Origin: Muscardinus avellanarius | Lineage: Eukaryota > Chordata > Mammalia > Rodentia > Gliridae | Length of the DNA: 64,000 nt | Assembly: GCA_963383645.1 (NCBI GenBank) | Contig: OY726560.1 | Coordinates: forward strand, 85,733,093 to 85,797,092 | Direction of reading: 5' to 3' | Shown: positions 24,640 through 35,287 of the stretch, in pieces | Layout: every line of letters begins with the position of its first letter | How positions within the stretch are numbered: position 1 is the stretch's first letter | The notes under the pieces: model-generated | What the model was told of the DNA's origin: nothing | What the model saw: the letters and a program-made list of their open reading frames with translations, nothing else | Database searches by the model: none | Made by a program: the position numbers and the translations under genes

Positions 24640-24988
24640 AGTTTGGTTTCAATTCCTTTGGGTAGATAGATACTCAGGAGTGGTATAGCTAGATCATATG
24701 GTAGGTTTATTCCCATTCTTCTCAGGATTCTCTACACTGATTTTCAAAGTGATTGTACTAATTTGCAATTCAAACAACAATGTATTCAACTTCTCCACAT
24801 CCTTGTCAGCATTTACTGTTGTTTGTGTTTTTAATGATTGCCATTCTAATTGGGTTTATATAAAATCTAAGTGTAGTTTTGATTTGCATATCTCTAATTG
24901 ATAATTATGTTGAACATTTTTGTTTATTGTCCCTTTGTATTTCCTTTTTGTGAAGTGTCTAGTTCACTTGCCTATTTTTATTGGGTTG
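24640..24988 (-). mobile_element. LINE-1 inverted 5' segment
   Basis: Antisense L1 from the ORF2 C-terminal/3'UTR border ('ggagtggtatagctagatca') up to 'cctatttttattgggttgt'. It stops exactly where sense L1 begins. Its left edge is the L1 position that immediately precedes the first base of the sense segment, as expected for one inverted insertion. Confidence 0.88.
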
Positions 24989-25520
24989 TGCATGCCTATC
25001 TATGTTTAAGGGTGCACAATTAATATTTGCCAAGCTGGAACCAGCTGAGATTTCCATCAACAGATGAATAAATTATAAATTTATGGGATATACATACAGT
25101 GGAATTCTACTTACACATAAAAATGAACAAAATTATGTAATTTTCAGGAAAATGGATGGAACTAGAGAATATTATGCTAACTGAGATTAGCCAATCACAT
25201 AATGTGAATGGCTAATCATATGTGAACACTAGAAAGAAATCAGGACACAGGAGGGACTCTATACAAAGAAAGAGAAATCTTAGTGGGTTGAAGGAGGGGA
25301 CCTGATGGAAATGAGAGGGGGAATGGAGATTTGAAGAGAAAAACACTTCAAAGGACATGATATGCAAACATAAACTTATCAAAGCTATCAATGTGCATAC
25401 AAAGGTGAGAAGGGGAGGCAGTTAGGTGGGAGCTGGAGTAGGCTCAATGAGTGTTGTGTGTGTACGCTCTATCACTCTGAACTTTACCAAGATGTATAAT
25501 TACAATGCAACAATAAAGAA
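24989..25520 (+). mobile_element. LINE-1 3' segment, sense (5'-inverted insertion)
   Basis: It continues the same L1 3' of the inverted part: 'accagctgagatttccatca', 'atggatggaactagagaata', then the 3'UTR and the tail 'aatgcaacaataaagaa'. Together with the preceding segment it fits a twin-primed L1. Confidence 0.9.
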
Positions 25521-25804
25521 GAATAGTGGAAGGGAGTATACACCCAATATTCTACAACTTGACATTTCCAAGGTATCCACTTCTACTTCCAGACCAAAAT
25601 AATACAGAAAAGCAAACACTGACAGTTGAACAATATCCACAGCATAGAAGTGCATTGCTTAGATTTCTTTTCAAAACATACAAAATAATACACACTGCAT
25701 CTAGAAAAAGACTATTTAATTGTGGTTTCTAGAATGAAAAATGAGCTATATAAATGAAAATAGACATGTCAAATGAGATGCCTGAATTTCTGAAAGATTG
25801 TTAT

Positions 25805-26556
25805 TGTACCAGTATTGGGAAGAGGCTTTGAAAATGTATTAATGTACCAGTATTGGAAAAGATTTTCAATTTTCAAAATATATCTTTGGTAGTAAAAAAA
25901 AAAAAAAAAAAAAAAGACAGGCGCTTTAGGGAAAGGGCTGCAGGATATCAGGCAATGAGGGGGATTAGCAAGACAACATAAATAGTCCCAGGGCCTTTTT
26001 TAATTGTAAAGATAAGATTTCCCAAGGATGTGGAAGGATGGAGGATGGCATAAACCTTCAGGAGATCACAGACTTCAATAATCATGGGAGGATGTCATAA
26101 ACCTCCAAGAGATCCCAGAATCCAACACATTTTGGGGTATAACAAAAGGCTTGGGGTTTGTGCCAGAAACAGGACAGATCTACAGGAAGGAATCCCCCAC
26201 ATCCAAAGGCTGACTCCAGAGGGGGGTGGATTTAGTTGAGTCAGAAGACTGGTTGTAAGAATACTCTGTGTTCAGGAATCTTCTGTGACTTTGTTTCAGG
26301 TCATTCCACTACGTCACTCTGTGGCATAATGATTTACTCTAAGCTCTAGCTTTTCCTCTTTCTTTTTTTTTTTTACCATAGCAGTTACAATCTGTATGTC
26401 TATCTTTATAATAATAAACTCATTTAAATCTTCAGCCAGAGTCTGGATTAGTGTATATCAATCCTAAATCCAGGAAAAAAAAAACCCATAGTTATGGGAA
26501 TATTTTCTGGGAGCCTAACAGAGGTCCCCAGAAACAGTTCCTCCCAAACCACAACA
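25805..26556 (+). mobile_element. Solo LTR, TGTACC family (copy 1)
   Basis: It starts 'tgtaccagtattgggaa' with two degenerate copies of a block of about 40 bp, then an A-tract (25895-25915). The polyadenylation signal is 'aataaa' at 26413-26418, followed by U5-like 'ctcatttaaatcttcagcc' and 'cctaacagaggtccccaga'. The 3' end near 'accacaaca' is inferred from the related copies. The A-tract may be a later expansion. Confidence 0.78.
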
Positions 26557-26781
26557 GTTCAAAATCATAAGAGTTATGAATACAAAACCAAGAATTTATA
26601 TTATGCATTCAAGATAATATTTTCTATGGAAATGTTGTTTGCATCTGGGCGCACTGTTACACACCTGTAATTCCAGTACTTAGGAAGCTGACACAGGAGG
26701 GTCTCAATTTTGAGGCCAGCTTGAACAACTTAGCAAGATGTCCAGCAACTTAGTGAGATACTGTTTTAAAATAAGAAATAA

Positions 26782-27008
26782 GGCCAGGCATGGTGGTGCA
26801 TGCTTGTAATCCTCGCACTTGGGAGGCAGAGACAAGAGGATCACTCTGGTTCAGAGACAGCCTCGCTGGCTTAAGACACCCTGTTTCCAAATTTAAAAAA
26901 ATATAAAATAAGTCTGGGAGTATAGCCCAGAGGTAGAAGGGCTTCCAGGAATTCCAGTACCACACACACAAAAAATAAATAAATAAAAATTAAATTAAAT
27001 TAAAAAAT
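26782..27008 (+). mobile_element. Type-B SINE nested in an older SINE
   Basis: Dimer from 'ggccaggcatggtggtgcat' to 'ccaggaattccagtaccac' plus an A/T-rich tail (AAATA and AAATT units). The target duplication 'aaaataagaaataa' is at 26768-26781 and 27009-27022. Confidence 0.94.
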
Positions 27009-27023
27009 AAAATAAGAAATAAA

Positions 27024-27230
27024 GCCAGGCATGGTGGTGCACCCTTGCAATCCTAGCATTCAGGAGGCTAAGACCAGCAGATCGCAGTTCATGGACAGCC
27101 TCAGCTATTTAGTGAGGCCCTCTGCAACTCAGTGAGACCCAATTTCAAAATAAAGAATAAAAAATAGGGCAGGGGGTGTAGCTTGGAGGTCTAATGCCCC
27201 TGGGTTTCATCCCCAGACCCATACACAAAA
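27024..27230 (+). mobile_element. Type-A SINE nested beside the type-B copy
   Basis: 'gccaggcatggtggtgcacc' to 'ggtttcatccccagaccc'. The target duplication 'aagaaataaa' is at 27014-27023 and 27231-27240. It lies inside the duplicated site of the previous SINE, so it inserted last. Confidence 0.93.
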
Positions 27231-27619
27231 AAGAAATAAAAATGACTGGAGATATAGCTCAGATGTAGAACGTCCATGTGTACAAGTTCCAGTAACAAGA
27301 ATTTTAAAAAATGCTTTTTGCATTTCTACTATAAAACCTTAGTTCATTAAGTAAAGATCGTCGTAGATAATGACAGACCATGTCCATATAAAATTAATTA
27401 CATTTGAATTGGTATGCATAAAGTAAGTAATGAGTGAAATTAAAGTATCACTTTCTGAGTATCTTTTGGTATTCTAGTTGGGACTCTCTTCAACTGGACT
27501 GGGAAGATCTCAGAAGTTCTGTAGGGAATATATGCTGATGAATGGTTAAATAGTCTTTTTTAGATTAACAAAACAATATTAATTATTAAATATGGTTTAA
27601 AATAATGTTAATGTCAGAT

Positions 27620-27692
27620 TTTATTTTTGCAGTGCCAAAATCTCCTGCATTCTGGGCACGTGCTTCACCAGTGAGCTACTCCCCTAGTCCCA
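27620..27692 (-). mobile_element. ID-type SINE fragment, antisense
   Basis: 'ttctgggcacgtgcttcacc' then 'agtgagctactcccctagtc' is a reverse-complemented ID element. Confidence 0.75.
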
Positions 27693-27846
27693 GTACTAGA
27701 TGTGTTTGCAGAATCATCTTACCTCAGGGCTCTCAAGTTCTGTGCAGCATATAGGCCATGATTATTAATGTCCCTAAGCTGCCCAACACCTGTACATATG
27801 ACAAGAGCATGCCTTTTTTTTTTTTTACTGGTGCATATTAATTAAT

Positions 27847-28546
27847 TGTACCAGTATTGGGAAGAGGCATCAAAATGTATTAATGTGCTGGTATTGGAAA
27901 ATTGCTTTATAATTTCCAAAATGTAAAATAAGTCAGAACCTGGGTGCTGTGCAGGCACTCAGGCAGGGAGGGGGCTGCAGCTATTACAATGCAGAGTTCC
28001 TCTCTGTCTTTGCCCTTCATTCTAATGATTAACCTGTAGTAAAAGCCTTAGAGTCAATTGAAGCCTTTAGCCCTAAAACTACAATAGAGGCAATCAGTGC
28101 CTCTGTTTACCTCCTCTCCTCTGTAATCTTCCTGGCATAGGAAAAGTAAACTTTGTGTGCAGCTTCAAATCACACTAGTTGATGAACAAATAATCCTGCC
28201 TGATACAATAGAGAGAAGGGCCAAGTATATTCTTGAACCTTGCACTCAGTAAGTGCACTGTCCAGAGACAAAGAGGAATGACTTGGCTAAGGAATAAATA
28301 ACTAGCCCATTGCCTTTGTAACACTGATGAGAAAGATACCAATACAAAATCTATTTAAAGGTTGGGGTCATGAAAAGGGGCCAGAGTTCCACTTTCAGGC
28401 TCTGCAGCATACAGGTCAGCATGATGCTTTTTCCTTCTCTATTTCCTACTGCTCTATTTTGTAATAAAGATTTGTTAAAGCTGCTCTGAGCTGCCTGTTA
28501 GTTTTAATTAATAATAAAACGAACCCCCACAATTTAAACTGTAACA
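27847..28546 (+). mobile_element. Solo LTR, TGTACC family (divergent subfamily, copy 2)
   Basis: 700 bp with ends TGTACCAGTATTGGGAAG... and ...AAACTGTAACA. Two degenerate copies of the block of about 40 bp open the LTR. A TATA-like 'ctatttaaag' lies at 28351-28360 and a polyadenylation signal 'aataaa' at 28463-28468. 'ttaat' flanks both sides (27842-27846 and 28547-28551). The middle differs from copies 1 and 3, but both ends match the family. Confidence 0.85.
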
Positions 28547-28559
28547 TTAATCATGCCCA

Positions 28560-29060
28560 ATGACATTTTCTTTGAGGTTCACCCCACTAAGTCCGATCAA
28601 ATATATGATGATTTGATCGACTTCACTCCCAGTCCCTCCTCTTACCCTCCCTCCTTACCCCCCAACCTCTCCCCAACTCTGATGGTCTCTCTTGGCTCTG
28701 CTTGTCCACTCTGTTCTGGGGCTTTGACATGAGTCTTCATTGTCTGCTCTTCAGCTCCCTTATCTCAAAAGAAGGTGAATATACATGTGCCTTAGGGCTG
28801 CTGTATGTCATTACAAAAGTAGAGGGTCCTGTTTCCTCTCATCTGTAGAAGCTGGGAAGAAAATAGGAAACAATATGGACATGAGGAGGAAGACCAGTAG
28901 AAGAGTTAAAAAGAACTGAAGGAGGGAAGGGATAGGGAAGAGGACTGAGGAAGGGAATGGTTGAATTAATGGTGTGACTTCCTAGATGAAGGCATCATGA
29001 CCAATCTCACTAACATGAGGGAAATACACCAATTATTATGTGCCTGTATGAATATATCTT
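28560..29060. mobile_element. Possible LINE-1 3'UTR pieces, both orientations
   Basis: 28590-28700 is pyrimidine-rich with 'gatttgatcgacttcactcc', which is like antisense L1 3'UTR. 28830-29060 has 'catctgtagaagctgggaag' and a purine-rich run, which is like sense L1 3'UTR. It could be another small 5'-inverted L1. Identity is weak. Confidence 0.35.
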
Positions 29061-29764
29061 TTTGGATTTCTCCATGATATAGAATTATGATTAACTAATT
29101 GAAAGGTTTGGAGGACAAAGAAGACAAGAGATAGCTCAATGGTAGTACAGGCTTTGTTGTAATAAACTATGCAGAGGAGGGTGTCCAATGAAAGATGGAG
29201 ACTATTATCTGCTTATAAACTAGAAGCTTATAATGGTTGTTTAAAATAAGATTCTACTGAGGGGGGTTGATAGCTATTGCCAAGGGAGAATGTTAAAAGT
29301 GTTAAGAGAAGATTCTACAGGGCAAGAGTGACAGTTGCCAAAGGGGTTGTTACATCATGGTTAAGTAGGACAGTGGGGCTTTCCCATAAGCAGCGGGGTC
29401 TGATAAGCAAGGGGCTTACAGAAAAGTCTTAAGCAAGATAATGGGGCCATTTTAGGAATCATAAAGAAGTTGTCAGCAAAGAGACCTGAAAAATGACACA
29501 TCTTCACAAGATAGTCACCAATAAAAGTATAAAATATATTAAGACATACAAGTGCAAAAAAGGTAAATAATGAGTTCTAGAAACTGGGACAAAGAAAATT
29601 GGCAGTAAGCTTAGTATCACTGTAATATATATAAATATATGAATAGGTGAAATATTTAAACATTTTAGGTCTATTTAAAAAATATTGACATCCTGTAAAA
29701 GAGAGTCAACACTTCAACACTAAAGTTTTAACTACATTTAAAAAAATATTTAAAAATACTTTTA
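29061..29764. other. Unassigned sequence
   Basis: Nothing firmly recognised. 29127-29170 ('atagctcaatggtagtacag') may be a fragment of an ID element. Confidence 0.45.
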
Positions 29765-29957
29765 TGCCAGGCATGGTGGTGTACACTTGTAATCTCCACA
29801 CTTGGGAGGCTGAGACAGGAGGATCCCGCAGATTCGAAGCCAGCCGCAGCTGGTTTAAGAGACCCTGTTTCCAAATAAAATATAAAATAGGTCTGGGCAT
29901 GTAGCCTGGAGGTAGAAGGCCCCTGGGTTCTATACCTAGTACCACCAAAAAAAAAAA
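29765..29957 (+). mobile_element. Type-B SINE, sense
   Basis: 'gccaggcatggtggtgtaca', B box 'gattcgaagcc', linker 'ccaaataaaatataaaatag', tail 'ctagtaccacc' and poly(A). Confidence 0.94.
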
Positions 29958-30095
29958 AAAGCTTTATAAGAAAATTCACTAAGGCTGCTTAACTGTTTAG
30001 GACTCTTCATCCATATTCTCTAAAGAACAGCAATAAAGACAAATCTCTCTCAAGACTGCGGTTATATCTATTGGTCTTTTTGCACTCTAACAGAC

Positions 30096-30365
30096 TCATT
30101 TAAAATGTCTACACCATATGTAAGAAGCATTCTTCATTATTTTGCTCATTACTTTAATATTTGCTATACAGTCATTAATTAGGAACTCTCTGTGCAGCTG
30201 TAGCATGTGCAAGGTTATGACTCTGAGCAGCATTTGCAATTTGCTTCCCTGCAAATTACTCACAGAGTTAAGACTTAGAACTAACTCCTCAATGACAGAG
30301 GAAACACCCTGTTCATCTGTGCTTACATCCTGTAAGCAATGTGTAGTATTTTCAACATTCTCCAA
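30096..30365 (-). other. Unidentified 89-codon open frame
   Basis: A minus-strand frame starts MENVENTTHCLQDVSTDEQG and is rich in Leu, Ser and Val with little low-complexity sequence, unlike the repeat-derived frames here. I do not recognise it. It lies in a stretch without identified repeats. An AG ('ttgcttacag') within the frame and a GTGAGT 66 bp further on could mark a small exon, but such pairs arise by chance. An ERV or pseudogene fragment is equally possible. I do not call it a gene. Confidence 0.2.
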
Positions 30366-30784
30366 TGTATTATTAGAAATTTGAAATTAAATGGAATCAA
30401 ATTTGGCACATGATCTTATTAATCCCTATGGAAACCATGAGTTTCTGAGATGGCATTCACTATAATGAGTTTGCTAATTCACTGTGCATATTGATGAAGT
30501 AAAATAGAATATAAAATTTTAGATAGAAAGGCATCTTAAAATGTTTACTGCACCCACTTTCTTTTTTTTAATCTTTTCTGAAGCTCTAAGTTTCACTCAT
30601 TATCTAGAGAATAAAAATATTTCACAGCACATTTCACACTTTTTTAGAGATTCAGTCATTGAAACATTTTTTGGTTGAAACTTGGCAAGGTCCACTCTTC
30701 CTGCCTCCATTCTAGGTCTCAGTTTTTCAGGGCTCCATTCTTTTATCAAATATTGAGTTTTCTCGGTTTTAAAATCTTTGCTAG

Positions 30785-30955
30785 TTTTTGTTTAATTACT
30801 AATATTGAAGCCAGGAGAATTCTATCTCTGAGATACATCCCCAACTTTTTTTATTTCTGTTTTTTGAAACAGTCTCACTTAGTTGCTGAGGGTCTCACTA
30901 AATTGAGGATGATGGCTTCGAATTTGTGATCTTTCAGACTCAACCTTCAAACTGA
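30785..30955 (-). mobile_element. B1-ID SINE, diverged, antisense
   Basis: 'ctatctctgagatacatccc', 'tgaaacagtctcacttagtt' and 'cttcgaatttgtgatctttc', in antisense dimer order. Confidence 0.83.
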
Positions 30956-31019
30956 TGAGGTAGAATAAAAGAAATAAAATTTTAGGTAGAAAGGAGATGC
31001 ATTGGAAAGAGGAGGAAAA

Positions 31020-32022
31020 TTTTTACAGTGCCTCTGTTGGGCTCTAAAACTGTAACAGTGAGAGATGTAGCTGCAGGTTCTTGTTCTTAGCTATGTGTAG
31101 CAAACAATAACCGGAACTCCTCTTTTTTGCTGTAAGCTTAAGCAATTTTATTATTACAAAGATTGAAAGATAGAAACAGACATTAAAGCCCTACACCCAA
31201 AAAGGAGGTGTATAGGGGAGTGACTTGAAAATAAGTCACTGAAGGTTTTGGATACAGAACAGTTCTATACCAATAATCTTGTACCCAATTAGATCCGCCT
31301 CTTCTGGGGCAGGTCTTTTGATGTGGAGATTTCTTCCTGTAGGCCTTCCCTATCTCTGGTACAGACCCCAAGCCTTTTGTTACACCCCAAAATGTGTTCA
31401 TTGATTATTGGAGTTTGGGATGTCTTGAAGGCTTATGATATCCTCCCATGATTATCAGAGTCTGGTATCTCTTAAAGGTTATGCCATGCTCCATATCCTA
31501 GGGAAATTTCACCTTGTCTTTACAATGAAAAAGGGCCCTAGGGTTATATCTGTTGTTCTTCTTGGTGCCAGGAACTCTTCAGTGTCCCTTCTTTGACTGT
31601 CTGCCCACACCCAAGATTTCTAATACAAAAGCTATTTTCAAATACTTTTGAAGCCATTTCCCAATAACAGAACATTAATACCAAAGATATTTTTAAATAC
31701 ATTTTGAAGGCCTTTGCCAATATCTGCACAAAGATACAGTTTTGAGATCTGAAATAGAGCTTGGTTATTTTGTTAAAAAAAAACAGGCCCATACTTTTAA
31801 GATAATGGGCTGGCTCAGAAAATTCCTGAGATGACTAAAACCTGATAACTTCATCTCTTGTCAAAGTTCTGTTGCTAATCCCCCTTGGTGCTTGGAACTC
31901 TACAGCCATTACTGATACATTTTGAAACCATTTCCCAATACTGGTATATCCATACATTTTAAAGCTCTTTTCCAAGTCTGGCACATTAATAAATTTTGAA
32001 GCCATTTCTTAATACTGGTACA
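31020..32022 (-). mobile_element. LTR, TGTACC family (copy 3), antisense, long U3
   Basis: On the minus strand it starts 'tgtaccagtattaagaaatg' at 32022 and contains about five degenerate copies of the 40-48-bp 'agtattgggaaatggcttc' block, in two groups (32022-31900 and 31740-31640). It then matches copy 1 through 'ggggtgtaacaaaaggcttg' to the polyadenylation signal (31147-31152) and 'gcccaacagaggcact'. It is longer than the other copies because of the extra repeats and an extra stretch at 31745-31890. The 3' end near 31020 is approximate. Confidence 0.78.
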
Positions 32023-32289
32023 TTGAAATCATTAAGAATTTTGTAAAATTCTTTTTCTACCCAGTGTTTATGTTCAAGTGCCTTGCAGTGCTTCTTTCAT
32101 TCTGCCAGTAGTGTTGTTCTGTGTGTATATGCCTTGTAGTTCTTGTTGAGCTGCAGGTCACTGAGAGAAGAGCCAGCCTTGTTTTGACTGTATCTTTAGG
32201 TGCTTAGTAGGAACAGCCAATGGCTTGATAGTGCTAGGTGGTTATGTATTATACATTTGGTTTCTATACTGTGACTCTTTTCACCATAG

Positions 32290-32830
32290 TATGTAGACTA
32301 CAGAGGGCTTAAATTATGACTTTGTGATCTTACAATGGTGCAAAAGTGATATATATATTTCATAGAAGCCACACTTTGAATTTTAATCACCTAGGCTAGC
32401 TATATGTAGTCCAATTCCCCCCCACTTTTTAGGTGTTGTTTTGCTACTGGAAACTGAACCCAGGACATTCTACCTCTGAGCTATATTCCCTCCCTTTGTT
32501 TACTTTGAAACAAGGTCTCACTAAATTCTGAGTTTGACCTTTAACCTATGATCTTCCTGTGTCAACCTGCTAGATACCCACGTGTGCACCACCATGCTTG
32601 GCCAAATCCTCTGTACTGATGCTGGGGAGCAGTAGCAGCAAACTTCAGTCCTGTCACCAGGAAAAACAAACTGTGTTTTTAAGCTGTGGTGCGCAATGGT
32701 TTGCTTGTACTAAGTGCATTTTTAACATTGCAGCAATTACTTTACAACAATTTCAAACTATAGTGGGCTTGTAAGTATTGTCAGCATTTTATCCCTTCAC
32801 AAGTTAAGAAGCACTGGTAACTCATCTCTT
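32290..32830 (+). mobile_element. Ancient DNA transposon remnant (Tigger/pogo-like?)
   Basis: 'cttacaatggtgcaaaagtg', 'cacactttgaattttaatca', 'aggctagctatatgtagt' and, after the SINE, 'gatgctggggagcagtagca' follow the order of a widespread old mammalian DNA transposon whose ends read like 'gacttacgatgg'. I believe it belongs to the pogo/Tigger group but am not certain of the family name. It is split by the SINE at 32410-32603. Confidence 0.5.
32410..32603 (-). mobile_element. B1-ID SINE, antisense, inside DNA transposon
   Basis: 'ctgaacccaggacattctac', 'tttgaaacaaggtctcacta' and 'gtgtgcaccaccatgcttgg'. The first part is repeated at 33.09 kb. Confidence 0.88.
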
Positions 32831-33086
32831 TTCACCCCAATTTCTATCTGATAATATTTTATCCTCATCAAATTTCTATGCCCAATGTAACATTTTCTGT
32901 GAAGACATCTCCAATAACTTGAAAGTTTATTCAATTATTAATTCTGTCTACTGACCTATTTTTCCCCACACTAATTAGTGAATTGTTAGCATAATAATTG
33001 CTGAAAATTAATTTAATTGAAGTGAACTATCCAGATTTTTTGTCATATTAATCACATAAAAAGCTTAGCTAAAATAATAAAAGATA

Positions 33087-33164
33087 TATGTAGTCCAATC
33101 TTCCCCCTTTTTAGGTGTGGTTTTGCTACTGAAAATTCAACCCAGGACATTCTACCTCAATACA
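33087..33164 (+). repeat. Direct repeat of 32399-32477
   Basis: 'tatatgtagtccaat' followed by 'ttttgctactg' and 'caacccaggacattctacct' repeats the DNA-transposon/SINE junction about 688 bp upstream, with several mismatches. The junction itself (transposon sequence entering SINE sequence) is copied, so it is a duplication and not a second insertion. Confidence 0.85.
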
Positions 33165-33518
33165 CTGACACTTAAAGCTCTTTATTTTCCTTTCTCTAAG
33201 AATGTATGATCAGTCTTATACTTCACTGAGTAGCTCAGAAATCTTTATCTTGCAAAGGAAATGCCTGGCAATGTCTTTTATCTCTACACATGGAACATTC
33301 AAGGTTTTTGTGGTTCCTCCAATCAGCAAGAAGGGAGAGAGCAGTGTGCCCTCACAAGCCTACTGGACACAGCTGTAAATAACATTTGCCACATCCTGAT
33401 TATCTCCACTTTGTGAAAAATTGCTTGTTCACAACTTGCTATAAAGAGGTTTGAGAAATATAGTTTCTATGTAGGTAACATTACAAGTACAAACTTCAAC
33501 TCTGTTAAAGAAAGGACA

Positions 33519-33933
33519 GAACACATTATCTTTTGTGCACAATTACTGATCTTAACCTCTTGGCCATACACACTAATCTTCACAAAATACATCCGACTCA
33601 CTTCTTATTAAATAAGACAAATTGAATTCAACTATGAAATTCAAAATTTGTATGTAATGTAGTCCTTTCTGTCAGATTGAAACCTAGTTCCTTATGTTAA
33701 ATTATTGTGAAAGATAATTATTTCCCTCTATATGGCTCTCATTATTTCCTCTACACACACATACTCTCTAGTGCTGAAGGAGACCCAAGTCATTCATGAT
33801 GTGGCACCCACTGACACAGGGAAGGGTGGTGGAAAACACCAACAAGTTTTTTACTGCTTCATAGTAACTATTAGTCCCTGCTGGTTTTATACAGTACATT
33901 TTTCTTGCTACTTTTAAGGATTAGTTTATCTGT
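33519..33933 (+). repeat. 415-bp direct duplication, copy 1
   Basis: Aligned to 34269-34683 at a constant offset of 750 bp without gaps. I find two mismatches: t/c at 33526/34276 and a/g at 33806/34556. The content is not a recognised repeat family. A 61-codon frame at 33732-33917 is carried in both copies with an unchanged protein. Confidence 0.97.
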
Positions 33934-34268
33934 CTTTCCCTAGTGTTGAACTTTGCAGAATCTTGTTTGTGTGTGATTCTCCAAGGGCTTTGATTCAGTC
34001 CTTGGAGTAATTTTATTGACCTCTGTATTTTATCCACATCTGTCCAGATGTTTGAGTTTATGTATCATTCCACAACTCATTCCTGGCTACAGGGGGTGAA
34101 TAGTGACCCCATAAAACATGCCCAAGTCATCTTTGAATCTTTAAATGTAACCTTAGAGAAAAGGTTTGCCTATTTAATTAAAGATCTCAAAATAAGTTCA
34201 CTCTAAATTATCAGAGTTCTTAAAAGAATTACAAGTGTGTAATTCCACCATAGAAAAGGAGAAGATAT
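33934..34268. other. Spacer between duplicate copies
   Basis: 335 bp. 34085-34270 contains 'gaatagtgaccccataaaac', 'aaatgtaaccttagagaaaa' and similar text that resembles an old medium-reiteration repeat, whose family I cannot name. Confidence 0.4.
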
Positions 34269-34683
34269 GAACACACTATCTTTTGTGCACAATTACTGAT
34301 CTTAACCTCTTGGCCATACACACTAATCTTCACAAAATACATCCGACTCACTTCTTATTAAATAAGACAAATTGAATTCAACTATGAAATTCAAAATTTG
34401 TATGTAATGTAGTCCTTTCTGTCAGATTGAAACCTAGTTCCTTATGTTAAATTATTGTGAAAGATAATTATTTCCCTCTATATGGCTCTCATTATTTCCT
34501 CTACACACACATACTCTCTAGTGCTGAAGGAGACCCAAGTCATTCATGATGTGGCGCCCACTGACACAGGGAAGGGTGGTGGAAAACACCAACAAGTTTT
34601 TTACTGCTTCATAGTAACTATTAGTCCCTGCTGGTTTTATACAGTACATTTTTCTTGCTACTTTTAAGGATTAGTTTATCTGT
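34269..34683 (+). repeat. 415-bp direct duplication, copy 2
   Basis: Second copy. Its right border falls inside SINE sequence that starts at 34684, so the breakpoint lies at the 5' edge of a truncated SINE. Confidence 0.97.
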
Positions 34684-34852
34684 ACTTGGAAGGCTGAGAC
34701 AGGAGGATTGCAGGTTCAAGAATACCCTCAGTTACTTAGTGAGACTCTCCAAAACATAGTGAGACCCTGTTTAAAAATAAATAATAAATATAGGACTGTG
34801 TTTATAGTTTGGAGGGAGAATGTCCCTGTTTTCAATTTTCAGTATAAAAAAA
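34684..34852 (+). mobile_element. B1-ID SINE, 5'-truncated, sense
   Basis: It starts mid-head ('acttggaaggctgagacagg') and runs through the linker to a decayed ID end 'agtataaaaaaag'. The missing head coincides with the duplication breakpoint. Confidence 0.85.
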
Positions 34853-34929
34853 GTTAGAAAATCACATCCACTTTCAGTCCTGGCTTATAATTTCCTATGC
34901 AGTAACATTTAGGATTGTTTTGCTCTTTC

Positions 34930-35160
34930 TTCCCTCATGATGGCCTTCATCTACAGCCCAGGTCACCTGCTCTGCCATTGCCCTTGTCAATCTTCCAGGG
35001 CTTGCAGGCCTCTTCAGGTCCAGTCCTTCATGACCCACATGCACACAGCTGAGCCCAGGGACACCTTGCATTTCTTGACTCGAATGAAAAGTTGCACCAG
35101 GGAATGCAGGGCCCAGTCCCCACGTGGCAATGTTGGACCAGTGGACATCTGTAGTTAGCC
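34930..35160. other. GC-richer unidentified block
   Basis: About 230 bp, visibly richer in G+C than its surroundings. A 73-codon frame runs on the plus strand (34937-35158) and the minus strand is partly open. The composition suggests a piece of former coding sequence (processed pseudogene) or an old LTR, but I cannot identify a parent. Confidence 0.3.
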
Positions 35161-35287
35161 CACCACTAGACAGTCTGAGAAAATGGGAAGCAGAGCATTA
35201 GAGGGAGCCATACAAACAAACTCCTTCTCTGTCTATTTTGACCTCTCTGGAGTACGGTTATGGCTTTCTCAGAGAATCTGTTGTTTT

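Larger units (their letters stand above)
26640..27305 (+). mobile_element. Old B1-ID SINE split by two younger SINEs
   Basis: The head and linker occupy 26640-26781 ('cagtacttaggaagctgaca') and the ID-like tail resumes at 27241-27305 ('gactggagatatagctcaga'). Everything between is two later insertions, each with its own target duplication. Confidence 0.88.

Noticed and set aside
28560..29060. Firm call of another 5'-inverted L1
   Set aside because: L1 3'UTR-like text is seen in both directions but identity is too weak and the junction is not sharp.
33732..33917. Identical 61-codon frames at 33732-33917 and 34482-34667
   Set aside because: The identity is explained by the whole 415-bp DNA duplication. 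The sequence has no recognisable domain and no codon-level sign of selection can be judged from two near-identical copies.
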